The translations under genes were made by a program, and so were the position numbers. This document shows positions 1-6,424 of a stretch of DNA of 7,839 nt, one piece after another (the stretch's first letter is position 1; every line of letters begins with the position of its first letter). The notes beneath the pieces are model-generated. The model had not been told where the DNA came from and searched no databases. It was given only the letters and a program-made list of their open reading frames with translations. The stretch is from Methanobacteriota archaeon (GTDB lineage Archaea; Thermoplasmatota; Thermoplasmata; RBG-16-68-12): NCBI GenBank assembly GCA_005879065.1, contig VBLU01000017.1, positions 1 to 7,839 of the forward strand, written 5' to 3'.

Positions 1-122
1 CACTCAATCGTTCGGCGATCCGAATGAAGATGGGCACGACACTTCTCCGAATCTGGTTCCGAATTCATGACCGCGCGAACCGATAAAATCGTTTGCCGCC
101 ACTCGGACATCTGAATCCCGAC

Positions 123-135
123 AAGGATAATACCG
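123..135 (+). promoter_or_regulatory. Possible archaeal TATA-like box upstream of the DsbA-like gene
   Basis: An AT-rich patch, AGGATAATACCGA, stands out in GC-rich surroundings. Its core ATAATA begins 38 bases before the ATG at 165, which would put a transcription start near 155-158 and leave a very short leader. There is no Shine-Dalgarno sequence before that ATG, which fits a leaderless or near-leaderless transcript. A second AT-rich patch, GATAAAATC at 82-90, could serve either strand. This is called by eye only. Confidence 0.25.
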
Positions 136-145
136 ACCGCTCTCT

Positions 146-163
146 GTGGGTCCCGAGCCCCAC
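146..163. repeat. Inverted repeat abutting the start codon at 165
   Basis: GTGGG (146-150) and CCCAC (159-163) are perfect complements separated by eight bases, and the repeat ends one base before the ATG at 165. It could be a small RNA hairpin that hides the start, or a DNA operator around the transcription start. A five-base arm in GC-rich DNA can also arise by chance. Confidence 0.3.
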
Positions 164-164
164 G

Positions 165-1031
165 ATGTCCGCCCCGCTGCATGTCGTCTGGTATACCGAC
201 CCGCACAACATTTGGTGCTGGGGATGCGAGCCGATGATTCGTCGGCTGGAGATCGTCTACGGGGACCACGTCGAACTGGAGATCCGGCAAGGCGGCCTGT
301 TCGAAGACTTCGGTCCGATGCGAGAGCAGTGGGCGCGGATGTCCGGAGGCCGGTGGACGGATTCCGTCCTGGCGTTCTTCGAAGCCGTGTCCACGCAACA
401 TCGGATGCCAATGGATTCGAAACGGATGATCAAAGGCGTGGACGATTTCAACTCCACGTGGCCTGCGTGCATCGCGGCGAAGGCGGCGTCCCTCCAGGGA
501 GCCCGCGCCGATCGGCAATACTTGAGGGCCCTTCGCGAAGCGTGGTGCCTCGACGCCCGACCCATCCACCGCGTCGAAGTCCAAACGGACGTCGCGCGAG
601 AGACCGGTCTCGACGTCGAGGCGTTTAGCAAAGCGCTTGAAGACGGCAGCGCGGAGCAGGCGTTCCAAAGGGATCGCGAGGAATGCGAACGCCTCGAGGT
701 CCGCGGATTCCCGACCTTCACGATCGGTCGGGGAGAGGCGTCGGCGCGGCTGAACGGATGGCAGCCCTGGGAGGTGTTCGAGGACGTGCTACGGCAGGTC
801 GATCCGGACCTCCAAGGAAAGGTCCTCGAGCCCTCGGAGCGGTCCGTCGTGCAGCTGCTGGGCCTGTCGAAACACTGGGCAACCCGAGAAATCGCCGCGG
901 TCCTGGGCGTCACCGATGATGACGCCGAGTTGCTCCTCGAGGAACTTGAGGGAAATGGCAAACTGAACCGACGAGTCGTGGGAGATGGACTCGTATGGGA
1001 GCGGGTCCCCTACCTCCCGGTTCCACCTTAG
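165..1031 (+). CDS. DsbA/FrnE-like thioredoxin-fold protein with displaced CxxC and C-terminal winged-helix-like domain
   Basis: The product is 288 residues. The N-terminus (residues 6-30) has the family pattern: a beta strand, then TDP, then a Trp/Cys-rich active-site turn. A conserved cis-proline loop RGFPTF follows, with Pro183. The region between (about 45-175) is the helical insertion of this fold. Members usually carry DPxCxWCWG; here it is DPHNIWCWGC, so the first catalytic Cys is Asn15, and Cys18 and Cys21 form a CxxC three residues further on. Residues about 224-281 add a winged-helix-like unit: ATREIAAVLGV as a likely helix-turn-helix, a Glu/Leu-rich helix, then a Gly-containing wing. 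No signal peptide is seen, so it should be cytoplasmic. The ATG at 165 is preferred because the fold starts right after it; a TTG at 93 in the same frame would add 24 unstructured residues. Its role could be a disulfide or thiol redox enzyme, a glutathione-S-transferase-kappa-like enzyme, or a YjbH/SpxH-like adaptor. The substrate is unknown. Confidence 0.8.
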   Translation: MSAPLHVVWYTDPHNIWCWGCEPMIRRLEIVYGDHVELEIRQGGLFEDFGPMREQWARMSGGRWTDSVLAFFEAVSTQHRMPMDSKRMIKGVDDFNSTWPACIAAKAASLQGARADRQYLRALREAWCLDARPIHRVEVQTDVARETGLDVEAFSKALEDGSAEQAFQRDREECERLEVRGFPTFTIGRGEASARLNGWQPWEVFEDVLRQVDPDLQGKVLEPSERSVVQLLGLSKHWATREIAAVLGVTDDDAELLLEELEGNGKLNRRVVGDGLVWERVPYLPVPP

Positions 1032-2275
1032 CGGGTCGAGCGATCGATCGCTTGCCCTGACTTCCATACGGTGATCAGGTTTTCCGGCGAAGCAAGGACC
1101 GCGATGTCACCCAGCGGATCCTTGCGGACCGCGAGGACATCCGCGTCGTACCCGGCTTTGAGCTGCCCTGATTTCGGTGCTTGGGGTCCCAAGGTCATCG
1201 GGGCGTTCGCCGTCGCGGCCTCGATCGCCTGCAACGGCGTCATCCCGGCGTCCACCAGATGGACCAGTTCCTGCGCGTTCTGACCCCACGGGGCGATCGT
1301 CCCCTCGCCCGTGCTCCAGATGTCCGTCCCGAGGGCGATCCGCACGCCCTTCCGGATCGCGAGCTGGAGTGACCGCTTGTGCTGGTCGCCGATGGCGACG
1401 ACCTTCCGAAATGCGTAGTCCGGGATGTTCATCTTCGGACCGAGGGCGATCAACCGCTCCAGGATGTACCGCGTCGGGACCAGGATCGCCTTCCTTTGGA
1501 TCATGAGGTCCACGGCCTCTTCGTCCAGATACGATCCGTGCTCGATCGTCCCGCAGCCGGCGCGGAGGGCGGCCATGATCCCGGGCTTCCCATGGCAGTG
1601 TGCCGCGACGATCCGCTCAGCCCGGGCCGCCTCTCCGACGATGGCGTGGAGCTCGTCGTCCGAGAACTGTTGATGGACCGGATGGTCCATTTCGCTCATC
1701 ACTCCACCGGAGGCGCAGACCTTGATCACCCTCGCCCCCAGCCGCAATTGATTGCGCACGCCACGGAGGCACTCCGAGATGCCGTCGCACAATTGGAAGA
1801 AGTAACCGGCAGCGGCGAGGGCATGGATGTAGGACGTCGGGAACATGTGGAGGTCCCCGTGACCCGCCGTCGGACTCAGCATGGCACCGCCGCCGTAGAT
1901 ATGAGGCCCCGGAATCGTTCCCTCGTCGACGACGCGTGCGAGATGAACCCCGAGGCCGACGAGGTCCCGGACACTCGTGAAACCCGCAACCAGAGCACGG
2001 ATCGCATCGGCGACACTCCGTGCGGTCAGGACCGGAAGGGAGGTCTTCGCGATGTCCTCCACGTTCGTCGCCCGGATTCCCATGAAGTGACCATGGCAGT
2101 CCCACAGGCCCGGCATGACGACCGGGACACGATGCGCGCGAGTCCCGGCGGGCGCCTTCGGGGCTCCCTCGATAGGTCCCGCGAAGGCGATCGTGGAACC
2201 GTCGAGGACTACGCAACCATTCCGAATCGGCTCCCCCCGGCCCGGGATCAAGAGGTCTGCTTCAATGCGTTCCAT
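1028..2275 (-). CDS. Metal-dependent amidohydrolase (imidazolonepropionase/Xaa-Pro dipeptidase-like)
   Basis: This is a 415-residue cytosolic member of the amidohydrolase superfamily, of the group annotated as imidazolonepropionase-like or prolidase-like. All metal and catalytic positions of a binuclear enzyme are visible: His61 and His63 in DCHGH, Lys185 in VIKVCASGG (the likely carboxylated lysine), His226 in AAHCHG, His246 in TIEHGSY and Asp318 in ALGTD. The N-terminal MERIEADLLIPGRG and the C-terminal GYDADVLAVRKDPL form the usual small beta domain on either side of the barrel. Related enzymes hydrolyse dipeptides with C-terminal Pro or other residues, or cyclic amides; the substrate cannot be read from sequence. 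The ATG at 2275 is chosen because the family N-terminus begins there; a GTG at 2359 would add 28 atypical residues and run into the opposite gene's control region. A GGAGG lies about 15 bases upstream of the chosen start. The gene is divergent from the DUF885 peptidase, so a shared role in peptide turnover is an inference. Confidence 0.88.
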   Translation of the reverse strand: MERIEADLLIPGRGEPIRNGCVVLDGSTIAFAGPIEGAPKAPAGTRAHRVPVVMPGLWDCHGHFMGIRATNVEDIAKTSLPVLTARSVADAIRALVAGFTSVRDLVGLGVHLARVVDEGTIPGPHIYGGGAMLSPTAGHGDLHMFPTSYIHALAAAGYFFQLCDGISECLRGVRNQLRLGARVIKVCASGGVMSEMDHPVHQQFSDDELHAIVGEAARAERIVAAHCHGKPGIMAALRAGCGTIEHGSYLDEEAVDLMIQRKAILVPTRYILERLIALGPKMNIPDYAFRKVVAIGDQHKRSLQLAIRKGVRIALGTDIWSTGEGTIAPWGQNAQELVHLVDAGMTPLQAIEAATANAPMTLGPQAPKSGQLKAGYDADVLAVRKDPLGDIAVLASPENLITVWKSGQAIDRSTR

Positions 2276-2388
2276 GATGGACGGCAACGCCTCCGGGTGA
2301 ATGAGGATTCTGGGTGGCTCAGCCTCCCGACCGAGTCCGAGGACAAGCCTTTTCGCCACGCGCTCGTTCCCCGCGCGGGAAGGGGACC
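2276..2388. promoter_or_regulatory. Divergent intergenic region between amidohydrolase and DUF885 peptidase genes
   Basis: These 113 bases separate the two preferred ATG starts and must hold both promoters unless transcription enters from further away. The only AT-leaning patch is AGCCTTTTCG (2347-2356), about 35 bases before the peptidase ATG; it is a weak candidate box. No clear inverted repeat was found. Both genes also have in-frame GTG codons reaching into this stretch (2359 on minus, 2314 on plus); using both would make the genes overlap head to head. Confidence 0.35.
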
Positions 2389-4038
2389 ATGGCCCGCGGG
2401 AAGAGCCGATCGAACTTTCGAGTGGTGGCGAAGCGGATCATCGAAGACCACCGGTCCTTCGATCCGACCGGTTCGGCGGCCTCCGGCCTTCATCGGTTCG
2501 ACGGGATCCTGCCCGATTACTCGGTGGCCTCGCTGAGCCGGTACACGTCTCGGGCACGGAAAGACCTGAAGGCGCTCGACCGGATCGCGCAGACGGACGG
2601 CCTCTCTCGTGCTGCCCGCCTCGAATTGGGCGTGCTTCGCGGCTTGCTGCTCTCCGAACTCTCCGAGATAGACGATCAGCGCTTGCCCCGGGCATTTCCG
2701 TTCTATTTCCTGTACCGTTTGAGCATCGTGAACTACCTCTTGCGGACGTACGCGCCCCTCGACCGGCGCCTCCGGGCCGTGGGGAAACTCCAATCGCAGA
2801 TCCCGGGCTTTCTGAGGGTCCTCCGAGGGACAATCGACCGGCGCCTCGCGGACACCTGCTACGAGATGGCGGAGATGGCCGCGGCGGGTATCCTCGACGC
2901 GTATTCGCGGGAACTGCCGGACCACCTCGCGGACGCCTCCCCCGTGGTTCGTGCCCTCGTGGAGAGGACGAACGAGACAGCCAAGTCGGAACTGAAGGAC
3001 CTCGTGCACGAGCTTACGACGGACTACAAACCTCGCATCAAGAGAGAGTTCGCGCTCGGCCGGCGCAAGTACGAACGGATGATCTTCGCGGAACATCTCG
3101 CCCGCATTCCGCTGGAGCGCCTCTCAGAAGTCGGCCACGCGGACATGAAGGCGAATCAGACCGCCTTCCGGGAAACGGCGAAGAAAATCGATTCGTCCAA
3201 GAAGGCCAAGGAAGTCCTCGAAGACATGGAACGGGACCATCCGGTGGAGGAGAATCTGATCGAGGATACCCGAGGGATGCTCGAGGAGATCCGCGGATAC
3301 CTGATCGAGCACGACATCGTGACGGTCCCCTCCGAGGAGCGGGCGAAGGTAATCGAGACCCCTCGGTTCTATCGCTTCGCCACCGCGGCGATAAATCCGC
3401 CCGGTAGTTTCGAGAAGATCGCGAAGGACGCCTACTACTACGTGACGCCGACCGAGGAATCCTGGACGTCCGAGAAGAAAGAGGAATGGCTCCGACATCT
3501 GAATTATACGACCCTCCGGAACATCTCGGTCCACGAGTGCTATCCCGGCCACTACGTGCACTTCCTCCACCGCATGCGGGTCGCGTCGACCGTCTTGAAG
3601 AGCTATTACTCGTACGCGTTCACGGAAGGTTGGGCCCATTACTGCGAGGCGATGATGGTCGAGCAAGGCTTCGGCGACCGGCGCCTCAAGCTCGCGATGT
3701 TGCAGGACGCCCTCCTGCGGGATTGCCGCTACCTCGCCTCGATCGGCATGCACACCGCCGGGTGGTCCTGGGAGGACGCGACTCGGTTCTTCATGGAGAA
3801 CGCCTACCTCGACCGGCTACCCGCGGAGCGGGAGGCGAAACGCGGCACGTGGGACCCTGGATATCTGAACTACACGCTGGGAAAGCTGATGATCCAGAAA
3901 CTACGAGCCGATTGGGAGAAACAGCATCCGAAGGCAGGATTGAAGGAATTCCACGATGCGTTCCTTGCCCTTGGGGCGCCGCCCCTCGGTCTCGCCCGCG
4001 AACATTTGTTGGGCCGGAACGCTGGACCGGCCCTGTGA
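2389..4038 (+). CDS. DUF885 family zinc metallopeptidase-like protein
   Basis: The product is 549 residues, a normal length for DUF885 (PF05960), whose members are predicted zinc peptidases of the gluzincin type. The signature is complete: HECYPGH at residues 382-388 (His382, Glu383, His388) and, one helix later, FTEGWAHYCE with Glu413 as the expected third ligand. The closing region has the usual DPGYLNYTLGKL stretch and a final LKEFHDAFLALGAPPL element. The N-terminal half (about 1-330) is helical and charged, as in relatives. Many bacterial members carry a signal peptide; this one does not, so it probably works in the cytoplasm. The ATG at 2389 is chosen because a purine-rich GGGAAGGGG (2377-2385) lies just before it and because an upstream GTG at 2314 would add 25 low-complexity residues. 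Substrate is unknown; carboxypeptidase-like activity on peptides is an inference from the family. Confidence 0.9.
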   Translation: MARGKSRSNFRVVAKRIIEDHRSFDPTGSAASGLHRFDGILPDYSVASLSRYTSRARKDLKALDRIAQTDGLSRAARLELGVLRGLLLSELSEIDDQRLPRAFPFYFLYRLSIVNYLLRTYAPLDRRLRAVGKLQSQIPGFLRVLRGTIDRRLADTCYEMAEMAAAGILDAYSRELPDHLADASPVVRALVERTNETAKSELKDLVHELTTDYKPRIKREFALGRRKYERMIFAEHLARIPLERLSEVGHADMKANQTAFRETAKKIDSSKKAKEVLEDMERDHPVEENLIEDTRGMLEEIRGYLIEHDIVTVPSEERAKVIETPRFYRFATAAINPPGSFEKIAKDAYYYVTPTEESWTSEKKEEWLRHLNYTTLRNISVHECYPGHYVHFLHRMRVASTVLKSYYSYAFTEGWAHYCEAMMVEQGFGDRRLKLAMLQDALLRDCRYLASIGMHTAGWSWEDATRFFMENAYLDRLPAEREAKRGTWDPGYLNYTLGKLMIQKLRADWEKQHPKAGLKEFHDAFLALGAPPLGLAREHLLGRNAGPAL

Positions 4039-4289
4039 CACTTTCGTGCGCCAAGGGAAGTCCATGTCTTGGGTCGTAGGAGTCGAGTCCAAGGACGAGA
4101 CCTCCAATCTCACCCGGTCTCCGCGAATCGACGCCGATCCGCGCGCTTCATGTTAGCGGTGGTGCGGATGATTTATGTGCCTCGAAGTCTACGCGGTCCA
4201 GAAGCCGGGCCGCCCGCACCGAGCCCGAATCGTGGTAGGCAGCTGCAGACTGGTGCTCGGAAGGGCGTACGCTAGAGGCGATCGTTCCG
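4039..4289. other. Intergenic region before the DUF835 gene
   Basis: These 251 bases hold no convincing gene. A TATA-like TTTATG lies at 4172-4177 within GGATGATTTATGTGCC, which would start transcription near 4200 and leave a leader of about 90 bases. Within that leader CCGAGC and, about 30 bases later, GCTCGG are complementary and enclose the palindrome GCAGCTGC, so a folded leader is possible but weak. A modest AGAGG (4274-4278) lies 11 bases before the ATG at 4290. No T-rich terminator is evident after the DUF885 stop. Confidence 0.35.
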
Positions 4290-5537
4290 ATGCGAATCCG
4301 ACGAGGCGTCTGTTACCTCCTCGAGAACGAGACATCGGAAACCGCCTACCGGCTCTTCCTGCGACTCTTACCCGAACAGGAAGCGGGTTTCTGCCTCTCC
4401 CGCATGCATCCCGAAAAGGTCCGAACGAGATTCGGGTCTGCGAACGTTCGGATCGGATGGTTGGCGGAAGTGCCGGGGGAGGACCACTTCAGCGCGAATG
4501 CAATGGCCTCCGTCGCGAAGGCGATCCAGCAGTTCATCCAAGAGCACGGCTCCTCCGGGATCGTCCTGATCGATGGCCTCGAGTACGTGATCCTCCACAA
4601 CGGGTTCCAGCCGACCCTCCTGGCCTTCGTCGAGCACTTGAACGAATTCACGATGGGGACTCAGGCCATCGTGCTCATCGCGTTCCGTCCGCAGACGCTC
4701 GATCCGCGGGAGCTCGCCCTCCTCGAACGGAACTTGCAAGTCCTCGAAGGGGCGGACGTGAAGAGCCAGCTCGACGTCGAAGAACTAGGAGAAATTCTGG
4801 GCGTTGATGCACCCGCCGAAGGAACCTCCACGGAAAAGATCGAAGCAACGAAAGTTCTAAGCCCTCTACCCGACATGGGAGGACTCCAGGTGGAACGCGT
4901 GCGATGCCCGAAATGCGGCACTGAGAACGACGCCGAGGTCGCGTTCTGTGTGTACTGCGGTTCCCTGCTACCGGATCGCGCGGGGACACCTACCGCTCCG
5001 ACGGCTCCACCGGCTCCGCGCACGTCCCCGGCGCTCAAACCCAATCCGCCCGTGGCCCGTGCGTTCCCCGAGCGTCGCCCGGATTTCGTGGGTCTGATCG
5101 GAGTCGCTTTCTTCCTCTTGATCGTCGGCATCGTCTTCACCCTGAACACGAACCTGCTGAACGATCTCCGGTTCTGGTCGGATCTGATCGTCGCAAACGG
5201 CCTTTTCGTCCGCCCTCCGGACGGAATCATCGCGAGCGGGATCATCTTCTTCGGACTCCTCGGCCTATCGAACTTCCTCACCTCGGGCCTCCGATGGACC
5301 CTCGATCGAAGTCGTTTCGGCGCGCTCGCTCGAGTCCTCGCGGGCGTCGGATTCCTCTCCCTGGCGTTCCTCACGTGGCGATACTCGCTGCGCGCGATGT
5401 CCGGTTCGCTCGTCATCTCCGTCTGGACGGCAATCCTCGGGACGTTCCTAGTCATCTACATCGCGGTGGGCCTGTACTGGGTCCGGGCTCGACGACCGGC
5501 CCCGACCGGCGCTCGAGTGCCGACCTCGAGACCTTAA
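4290..5537 (+). CDS. DUF835 domain / zinc ribbon / four-helix membrane protein
   Basis: This 415-residue protein has three visible parts. Residues about 5-155 match DUF835 (PF05763), an uncharacterised, mainly archaeal domain: SRMHPEKVRTRFG near 37, IVLIDGLEYVILHNGF at 91-106 and TLDPRELALLER at 137-147. A zinc ribbon follows, with Cys206, Cys209, Cys220 and Cys223 in CPKCG and CVYCGS. A Pro/Thr/Ala-rich linker (about 231-262) leads to four hydrophobic helices at about 266-288, 312-334, 345-366 and 374-397, ending in a basic tail. With four membrane crossings both soluble ends should lie on the same side; the Arg-rich tail suggests the cytoplasm. A membrane-anchored sensor or adaptor in which DUF835 and the ribbon bind a cytoplasmic partner is an inference. 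No catalytic motif is seen. It stands alone, convergent with the small minus-strand zinc gene 46 bases downstream. Confidence 0.88.
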   Translation: MRIRRGVCYLLENETSETAYRLFLRLLPEQEAGFCLSRMHPEKVRTRFGSANVRIGWLAEVPGEDHFSANAMASVAKAIQQFIQEHGSSGIVLIDGLEYVILHNGFQPTLLAFVEHLNEFTMGTQAIVLIAFRPQTLDPRELALLERNLQVLEGADVKSQLDVEELGEILGVDAPAEGTSTEKIEATKVLSPLPDMGGLQVERVRCPKCGTENDAEVAFCVYCGSLLPDRAGTPTAPTAPPAPRTSPALKPNPPVARAFPERRPDFVGLIGVAFFLLIVGIVFTLNTNLLNDLRFWSDLIVANGLFVRPPDGIIASGIIFFGLLGLSNFLTSGLRWTLDRSRFGALARVLAGVGFLSLAFLTWRYSLRAMSGSLVISVWTAILGTFLVIYIAVGLYWVRARRPAPTGARVPTSRP

Positions 5538-5583
5538 GTCCGCCGCGAAGGGCTGAGTCCGCCCCGCCTTCATCGAGGGCCAC

Positions 5584-5760
5584 TCAGGGCCGGACGAGCT
5601 GGGATGTGGGCACTCCCCCGGGAGGAATGTACCGACTCCCGCAGTCGCACGACCAGATGTTGGCCTCTTTTCCGCCACCTACCTCGATGCGAGTCACGGT
5701 GTAGTCAAAGCCGCATCGTTCGCAGGCCAGGACCACCGAGGGGGCGACCGGCTGGCGCAT
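5584..5760 (-). CDS. Small four-cysteine putative zinc-binding protein
   Basis: The shortest reading gives 58 residues with Cys13 and Cys16 in CERCGFDY, then Cys38 and Cys40 in SCDCGSRY, a likely single-zinc treble or ribbon with CxxC plus CxC. The stretch between them (YTVTRIEVGG) reads as a beta strand. Codons are GC-rich at third positions, supporting a real gene. I recognise no named family. The start is uncertain: the ATG at 5760 lacks a Shine-Dalgarno sequence, and the same frame stays open upstream to an ATG at 5937, which would give 117 residues with a basic, Pro/Ser-rich leader containing LRTWFRRSPPP. It lies downstream of the mevalonate operon on the same strand but 261 bases away, so it probably has its own promoter. 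It is convergent with the DUF835 gene, which also has a zinc ribbon; no functional link can be claimed. Confidence 0.6.
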   Translation of the reverse strand: MRQPVAPSVVLACERCGFDYTVTRIEVGGGKEANIWSCDCGSRYIPPGGVPTSQLVRP

Positions 5761-6021
5761 GAGCAAGGCCGGGGGCGGCGAACGCCGGAACCATGTCCGG
5801 AGCCTCGCGAACGAGCCATGCCTTGACGACGGTCTCGTGCTCGGTGATGTCGGCTTCGGGCTCGCCTCTTCGGCTTGCGACCTCGGTCGCTTCGTCGTTC
5901 CTCCACTCCCCGAAAGAGGAATGGCGTGTTGCGTCATAAAGGCCAAGTGTTCGGACCGAACTCGATTCTGAGAACACGCCGAGGGCGTCTGGAGAATCGG
6001 ACGAGACACCCGATGTCCCGA
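5761..6021. other. Stretch of unclear coding status between the small zinc gene and the DUF35 gene
   Basis: These 261 bases separate the DUF35 stop from the ATG at 5760. The part nearest the DUF35 gene (about 5916-6021) looks non-coding. The part from about 5915 to 5770 has protein-like composition on the minus strand in a frame one base off that of the zinc gene, but without a good start codon (see findings). It also contains a 13-base inverted repeat (5949-5961) and a TATA-like box (5935-5940). Confidence 0.4.
5935..5961 (-). promoter_or_regulatory. Inverted repeat next to a TATA-like box, possible promoter-operator
   Basis: GTTCGGACCGAAC (5949-5961) is a perfect inverted repeat with six-base arms and a one-base centre. 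Read on the minus strand it is followed after eight bases by TTTATG (5940-5935), a plausible archaeal TATA box. A start of transcription near 5910 would serve the small zinc gene with a leader of about 150 bases. The layout resembles an operator overlapping the upstream promoter element. It could equally be a short RNA hairpin following the mevalonate operon. Confidence 0.3.
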
Positions 6022-6423
6022 TCAACCGGCGGGCCGGAACTTGTACCCGTAATGGATGACGCCCGCCTCCCCTTCCTGGCCAAGTTTCCGGAAGGAGGAT
6101 TGGACCTTCATCCCGATCGTAACATCCTCGGCTTTTACGTCGATCAATTGAGACGTGAGCCGGACGCCCTCGTCCATCTCGATGATCGCCATCACGTAGG
6201 GCTTCTGCATCTCGAACTGGGCCGGTGCGTCGTGGATGACCGTGTACGTGACGACGGTCCCCTTGCCGCCGAGCTGGAGACGCTGCATCTTGCCGATCGA
6301 CTTGCGACCGCAGACCGGGCAGACGGCCCGGGGGGGGAAGTCGACCTTCCCGCAGCTCCCGCACTTCGTCCCGATGAGGTTGTATCGGCTCTGGATCTCC
6401 CGCCAGAATCGGGGGATGGCCAT
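6022..6423 (-). CDS. DUF35 zinc-ribbon/OB-fold protein of the thiolase-HMG-CoA synthase complex
   Basis: The 133-residue product has a short N-terminal helix (MAIPRFWREIQSRYNLIG), a rubredoxin-like zinc ribbon with Cys21, Cys24, Cys35 and Cys38, and an OB-fold beta barrel over about residues 48-130 (GTVVTYTVIHDAP, PYVMAIIEMDEG, VRLTSQLI). This is the DUF35/Zn-ribbon OB-fold family. In characterised archaea such a protein bridges acetoacetyl-CoA thiolase and HMG-CoA synthase and helps form a shared CoA-binding channel, so that the unfavourable acetoacetyl-CoA is passed on directly. It is not itself catalytic. The ATG at 6423 lies one base after the thiolase stop and has a strong GAGGGG six bases upstream; an earlier in-frame start at 6465 would overlap the thiolase end and add 14 residues that do not fit the family. 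Confidence 0.93.
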   Translation of the reverse strand: MAIPRFWREIQSRYNLIGTKCGSCGKVDFPPRAVCPVCGRKSIGKMQRLQLGGKGTVVTYTVIHDAPAQFEMQKPYVMAIIEMDEGVRLTSQLIDVKAEDVTIGMKVQSSFRKLGQEGEAGVIHYGYKFRPAG

Positions 6424-6424
6424 C

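Noticed and set aside
1..70. Possible C-terminal end of a plus-strand gene stopping at TGA 68-70
   Set aside because: The 22 codons have AT-leaning third positions unlike the confirmed genes here, and no recognisable motif, so coding is not supported.
1379..2536. A 385-codon plus-strand open frame opposite the amidohydrolase
   Set aside because: It is antisense to a gene with all catalytic motifs. Its product is Arg/Asp/Pro-rich without domains, as expected when GC-rich DNA lacks stop codons by chance.
2301..3407. Plus-strand frame of 368 codons overlapping the DUF885 gene
   Set aside because: It is Arg/Gly/Pro-rich, has no motifs, and is in a different frame from the conserved peptidase.
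2248..3753. Long minus-strand frames (2248-3096 and 3124-3753) opposite the DUF885 gene
   Set aside because: The plus strand carries a full-length DUF885 protein with signature motifs across this span; the opposite frames show no recognisable features.
4039..4289. Searched for a tRNA or small RNA gene in the intergenic stretch
   Set aside because: No T-loop GGTTCRA signature or cloverleaf arms were found; only a weak six-base stem.
4175..4807. Plus-strand 210-codon frame starting before the DUF835 gene
   Set aside because: Its first 40 codons look fairly normal, but the rest is a frame-shifted shadow of the DUF835 coding region with Arg/Pro-rich composition.
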